Positions 61,576 through 64,000 of a stretch of 64,000 bases of DNA are shown piece by piece. Made by a program: the position numbers and the translations under genes. The DNA lies in contig NZ_JACHBS010000001.1 of NCBI RefSeq assembly GCF_014200395.1, positions 2,480,001 through 2,544,000 on the forward strand, read 5' to 3'. Each line of letters begins with the position of its first letter. Position 1 is the stretch's first letter. The DNA comes from Microcella frigidaquae (GTDB lineage Bacteria; Actinomycetota; Actinomycetes; Actinomycetales; Microbacteriaceae). The notes below the pieces were generated by a model. It searched no databases, had not been told where the DNA came from, and worked only from the letters and a program-made list of their open reading frames with translations.

Positions 61576-62312
61576 ACGAGCGAGCCGAGCACGATGCCGA
61601 CGACCGGCGTGAAGATTCCGACGTTGATGAGCACGGCGATGAGCAGCAGGCACACCACGAGCGGCCACCAGCCCTTGCCCTCTGCCTGCCGCCGCACGAC
61701 GACGGTGCGCGCGGTCAGGTAGCCGACCTCGGTCAGGAAGGCCCACCCCCAGTGGGCGCGCCGGAGGTGCCCCCACTCGTTCAGGGTGAGCCGGTCGCGC
61801 CGCACCCAGATGATGATCCACAGCACGGGGATGATCGCCGCACCGACGAGCCAGATCCAGGGCGTCGAGTCGACGCCGCTGAGGAACACCGCCGCCGCCT
61901 GCGCGAGCACCGTGACGAGCGGCGTGAACGCGAGGGCCCAGGCGGCGGGCGTCGTGGTGCGCTCGGGCGTGTACGCCATGGTCGTGCTGCGCGTGTTCCA
62001 GATCTCGTCGGGCGTGCGGGAGCGCGCGCCGTAGGTGCCGAGCGGCTGCACGGGGGCATCCACGCTCGCGGGCGCGAGCGGCGAGGCCGGCGTCACACCG
62101 ACGGAGCCCGGAGACCACGAGTAGGGGGCCGAGTAGCTGTACGGCTCCGCGGCGCTCGGCACGGCGAGGGCACCGGAGGCGTCGGTCGGCTGCTCGACGA
62201 CCGGCTTCGGGCGAGTGTGGGTCGTCCAGCGCACGCCGTCCCACCAGCGCAGGCGCAGCGCCATCTCCGGGTCGTCGTACCACCCTGCGGCAGGGGTGTG
62301 CGCGTCGGTCAT
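61572..62312 (-). CDS. DUF2510 membrane protein
   Basis: 246 aa. N-terminal GWYDDPEMALRLRWWDGVRWTTHT (DUF2510), a Ser/Pro-rich linker and about four membrane segments from ~135 on. Convergent with the helicase; the stops overlap by 4 bp. Function unknown. Confidence 0.8.
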   Translation of the reverse strand: MTDAHTPAAGWYDDPEMALRLRWWDGVRWTTHTRPKPVVEQPTDASGALAVPSAAEPYSYSAPYSWSPGSVGVTPASPLAPASVDAPVQPLGTYGARSRTPDEIWNTRSTTMAYTPERTTTPAAWALAFTPLVTVLAQAAAVFLSGVDSTPWIWLVGAAIIPVLWIIIWVRRDRLTLNEWGHLRRAHWGWAFLTEVGYLTARTVVVRRQAEGKGWWPLVVCLLLIAVLINVGIFTPVVGIVLGSLV

Positions 62313-62467
62313 CGGGTGTCCTCGGGTGTGCGTGAGAGCGCGGTTCGGGTGGGGTGGAGCGCTCTCCCGGTTCGCCCATGCTAGCCAGGATCGGGGTACA
62401 GTCCGACACCTGAGCGGTCCCCAATATGGGGGACTCGCTCATTCACCTTCGGACGGGATGCGCGAGC

Positions 62468-62767
62468 TCAGGCCGAGAGCCGGTCCAGCATCCGCCACAC
62501 CGTCGTCGTGAGCGCGGGATGGTCGAGCGCGATCTGGCGCAGGAGCCGGTAGTCGCGGGCCGCCGAAGGCAGCCGGCCGTCGTCGTCACGGATGCTCTCG
62601 GCGCGGAGCATCCACACCACGAGCTCGTCGACGGTCGGCAGCTCGCTCATGAACTCCCAGGGGTCCTCCCCACCGCGGGCGCGGGCGAGGATGACGGTCT
62701 GGAGCTCGTCGTGGGCCTCGGCACGGAGCACTTCGAGGCTCGCGCCTCGCCGTCGCCCTTCCGTCAT
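62468..62767 (-). CDS. Small hypothetical protein
   Basis: 99 aa, helical (SLEVLRAEAHDELQTVILAR...VDELVVWMLRAESIRDDDGRLP). No family recognised and no signal peptide. Length and codon bias support coding. Confidence 0.5.
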   Translation of the reverse strand: MTEGRRRGASLEVLRAEAHDELQTVILARARGGEDPWEFMSELPTVDELVVWMLRAESIRDDDGRLPSAARDYRLLRQIALDHPALTTTVWRMLDRLSA

Positions 62768-62830
62768 GCCTCGAGCCTACGACGGGCTTCTGAGTGCGCC
62801 GGGCTCCTGAGTGCGCCGGAGGCGGCGCCG

Positions 62831-63679
62831 TCAGCCGAGCAGCGTGCGGGCGATCTCGATCACGGTCGCGGGGTCGAGCACGAACCAGACGGTCAGCACT
62901 GACAGCTGCGCGCCGAGCCAGACCACCAGCGGCCACGATCGCGCGCCGGTCGTGCGGGCGAGCCGCACGCCTCGCACCGCGAGGAAGGCCGGCGGTGCCA
63001 GGAGAGCGAGGATCCACGGCGCCGTGCGCAGGTGGCCCGACGATTCGAGCTGGTGGCGGTCCTGCGTCGCGAGCGCGGCGCTGAGGATCAGCGGGAAGAC
63101 GACCGCGAGGGCGCGGGTCCACGACGAGCTCTCCGCGGGGAGCGTCGAGAATACCCAGACGACCAGCAGCGCCTGAGTGAGGGGCATGGTCGCGATCAGC
63201 CAGACCGACGCCGTGTGCACCCGGAGCCCGAGCGGGTTGCGGGCCGCGGGAGCCGGAGCGGAGCCGACGCTGATGCGCTCCCGCACGGCGAAAGGCACGT
63301 ACTCGGAGGTCTCGGCGTTGGCGGGGCTGAGCGGGGAGGCGGCGCTGCGGGTCGGGCTCGAGCTCGCGCTGCGCAGACCGGCCGCGGGGTCGACCGGGTG
63401 CAGGGGCATGCTCTCCGCGGCGCGGGCCGACTCGCGCGGCGACAGCGTCGCGGGGGCGCCGACGCCGATGGCGCCGGTGCTCGCGCTGCGGCGGGCGCTG
63501 TCGGGAGCGGAGGTGGGGGAGACCCCGCTGACGGACGGCATGTCGATCGGAGCGGTGTGGTGGGTCCAGCGCTCGCCGTCCCACCAGCGGCGCTGCGTGG
63601 CCGCGGCACCGGCGCTGGTCTCGACCGGGTCGGCGTACCAGCCGGCCGGCACGTGGACCGCTGTCGTGGTGCTCATCAT
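62831..63679 (-). CDS. DUF2510 membrane protein
   Basis: 282 aa. GWYADPVETSAGAAATQRRWWDGERWTHHT (DUF2510), a long Ser/Ala linker and four membrane segments from ~160. A second copy of the layout seen at 61572, suggesting a small paralogous family. Confidence 0.8.
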   Translation of the reverse strand: MMSTTTAVHVPAGWYADPVETSAGAAATQRRWWDGERWTHHTAPIDMPSVSGVSPTSAPDSARRSASTGAIGVGAPATLSPRESARAAESMPLHPVDPAAGLRSASSSPTRSAASPLSPANAETSEYVPFAVRERISVGSAPAPAARNPLGLRVHTASVWLIATMPLTQALLVVWVFSTLPAESSSWTRALAVVFPLILSAALATQDRHQLESSGHLRTAPWILALLAPPAFLAVRGVRLARTTGARSWPLVVWLGAQLSVLTVWFVLDPATVIEIARTLLG

Positions 63680-63858
63680 GGTTCCCCCTCGGGCCCCGGC
63701 CCCCCGGCCGGGTCTCGTGTTCCGGACCGACCCCCCTGGTCGACCGGTGCTTCGCAGCGCTATTCGGGTTCACCGCGATGAACGATTGCTCGTTCCGATC
63801 TTCAGTTGTGTGGCTATTGTGGCGGCTCCTTCAGACTCATGCCCGTCGGAGCATTCGC

Positions 63859-64000
63859 TTAGCGAACGAAGTCGAAGATGCCCCAGTCGTCAACCTGCCA
63901 GGTGATCCAGCCGTTGGCGCGCTGGAGGCTCGCTGTGATGACGATCTCCTCATCCGTGGCCGTCGTCGCCGGGCAGCGGAGCTGCTGACCGATGTACAGC
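63859..64000 (-). CDS. Partial CDS at the window end
   Basis: The last 46 codons of a gene that continues past the window: LYIGQQLRCPATTATDEEIVITASLQ and then NGWITWQVDDWGIFDFVR. One Cys and the strand pattern resemble the C-terminal extracytoplasmic domains found behind DUF2510 proteins, but the family cannot be fixed. Confidence 0.55.
   Translation of the reverse strand, partial: LYIGQQLRCPATTATDEEIVITASLQRANGWITWQVDDWGIFDFVR

Overview
The window is a very GC-rich stretch of an actinobacterial chromosome, most likely Microbacteriaceae. That placement is inferred from three DUF2510 (GWYxDP...WWDG) membrane proteins, a DUF3516-type Ski2-like helicase, a TM0106-type nuclease-helicase and a carbohydrate ABC cassette. 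No rRNA or tRNA gene was seen. The stretch from about 12.7 to 29.6 kb is less GC-rich than its surroundings and reads as an acquired defence island.

Layout. 0-5 kb: a NERD/UvrD helicase gene (5' end outside the window) whose 3' end recurs twice downstream as decaying copies, with small toxin-antitoxin-like modules between the copies. 5.4-7.4 kb: a DnaQ-like exonuclease with a BRCT domain and a DUF3800-like gene. 7.45-8.86 kb: first of three near-identical 1,410-bp IS256-family elements. 9.2-12.6 kb: a four-gene operon (VWA, unknown, HDAC-like, unknown). 12.75-29.6 kb: a BREX island (brxA, brxB, brxC, pglX, a Shedu-type nuclease, pglZ, brxL, a Ser/Thr kinase). 29.6-34.1 kb: a wrecked DUF2130 gene, a Fic pair and a hypothetical gene. 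34.1-39.3 kb: an ADP-ribose-flavoured cluster (UDG-like, ARPP-1/DUF6569, ADP-ribosylglycohydrolase fused to a Cys-phosphatase, VWA, NrtR-like Nudix regulator). 39.4-50.5 kb: HtpX, a collagen-like protein, a Phd/PIN toxin-antitoxin pair, dodecin, nuclease-helicase, DUF2510/DUF4333 protein, hydrolase and CPBP-like protein. 50.5-58.7 kb: a sugar or polyol catabolic operon (DeoR regulator, FGGY kinase, SDR, binding protein, two permeases, ATPase) with a divergent BtpA/SgcQ gene. 58.9-64 kb: Ski2-like helicase and DUF2510 genes.

Two systems stand out. First, the BREX operon is a hybrid: a Shedu-family nuclease sits between pglX and pglZ, BrxL carries an MIT_C (PLD-like) C-terminal domain, and a Hanks-type kinase closes the operon. 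pglX is cut by an IS256 element between its SAM-binding and NPPY motifs, so modification is probably off; removing the IS and one target duplication restores the frame exactly. Second, a 20-bp imperfect palindrome (core CGC-N6-GCG, right half CGCGCTAA) lies upstream of the VWA-HDAC operon, of the UDG/ARPP-1 divergent pair and of the Nudix regulator gene. This suggests one regulon, split by the BREX island, in which a catalytically dead Nudix sensor controls ADP-ribose or NAD-linked genes.

Limits: all assignments come from reading motifs by eye. No database search, structure prediction or alignment was run, and short genes, promoters and operators are proposals.
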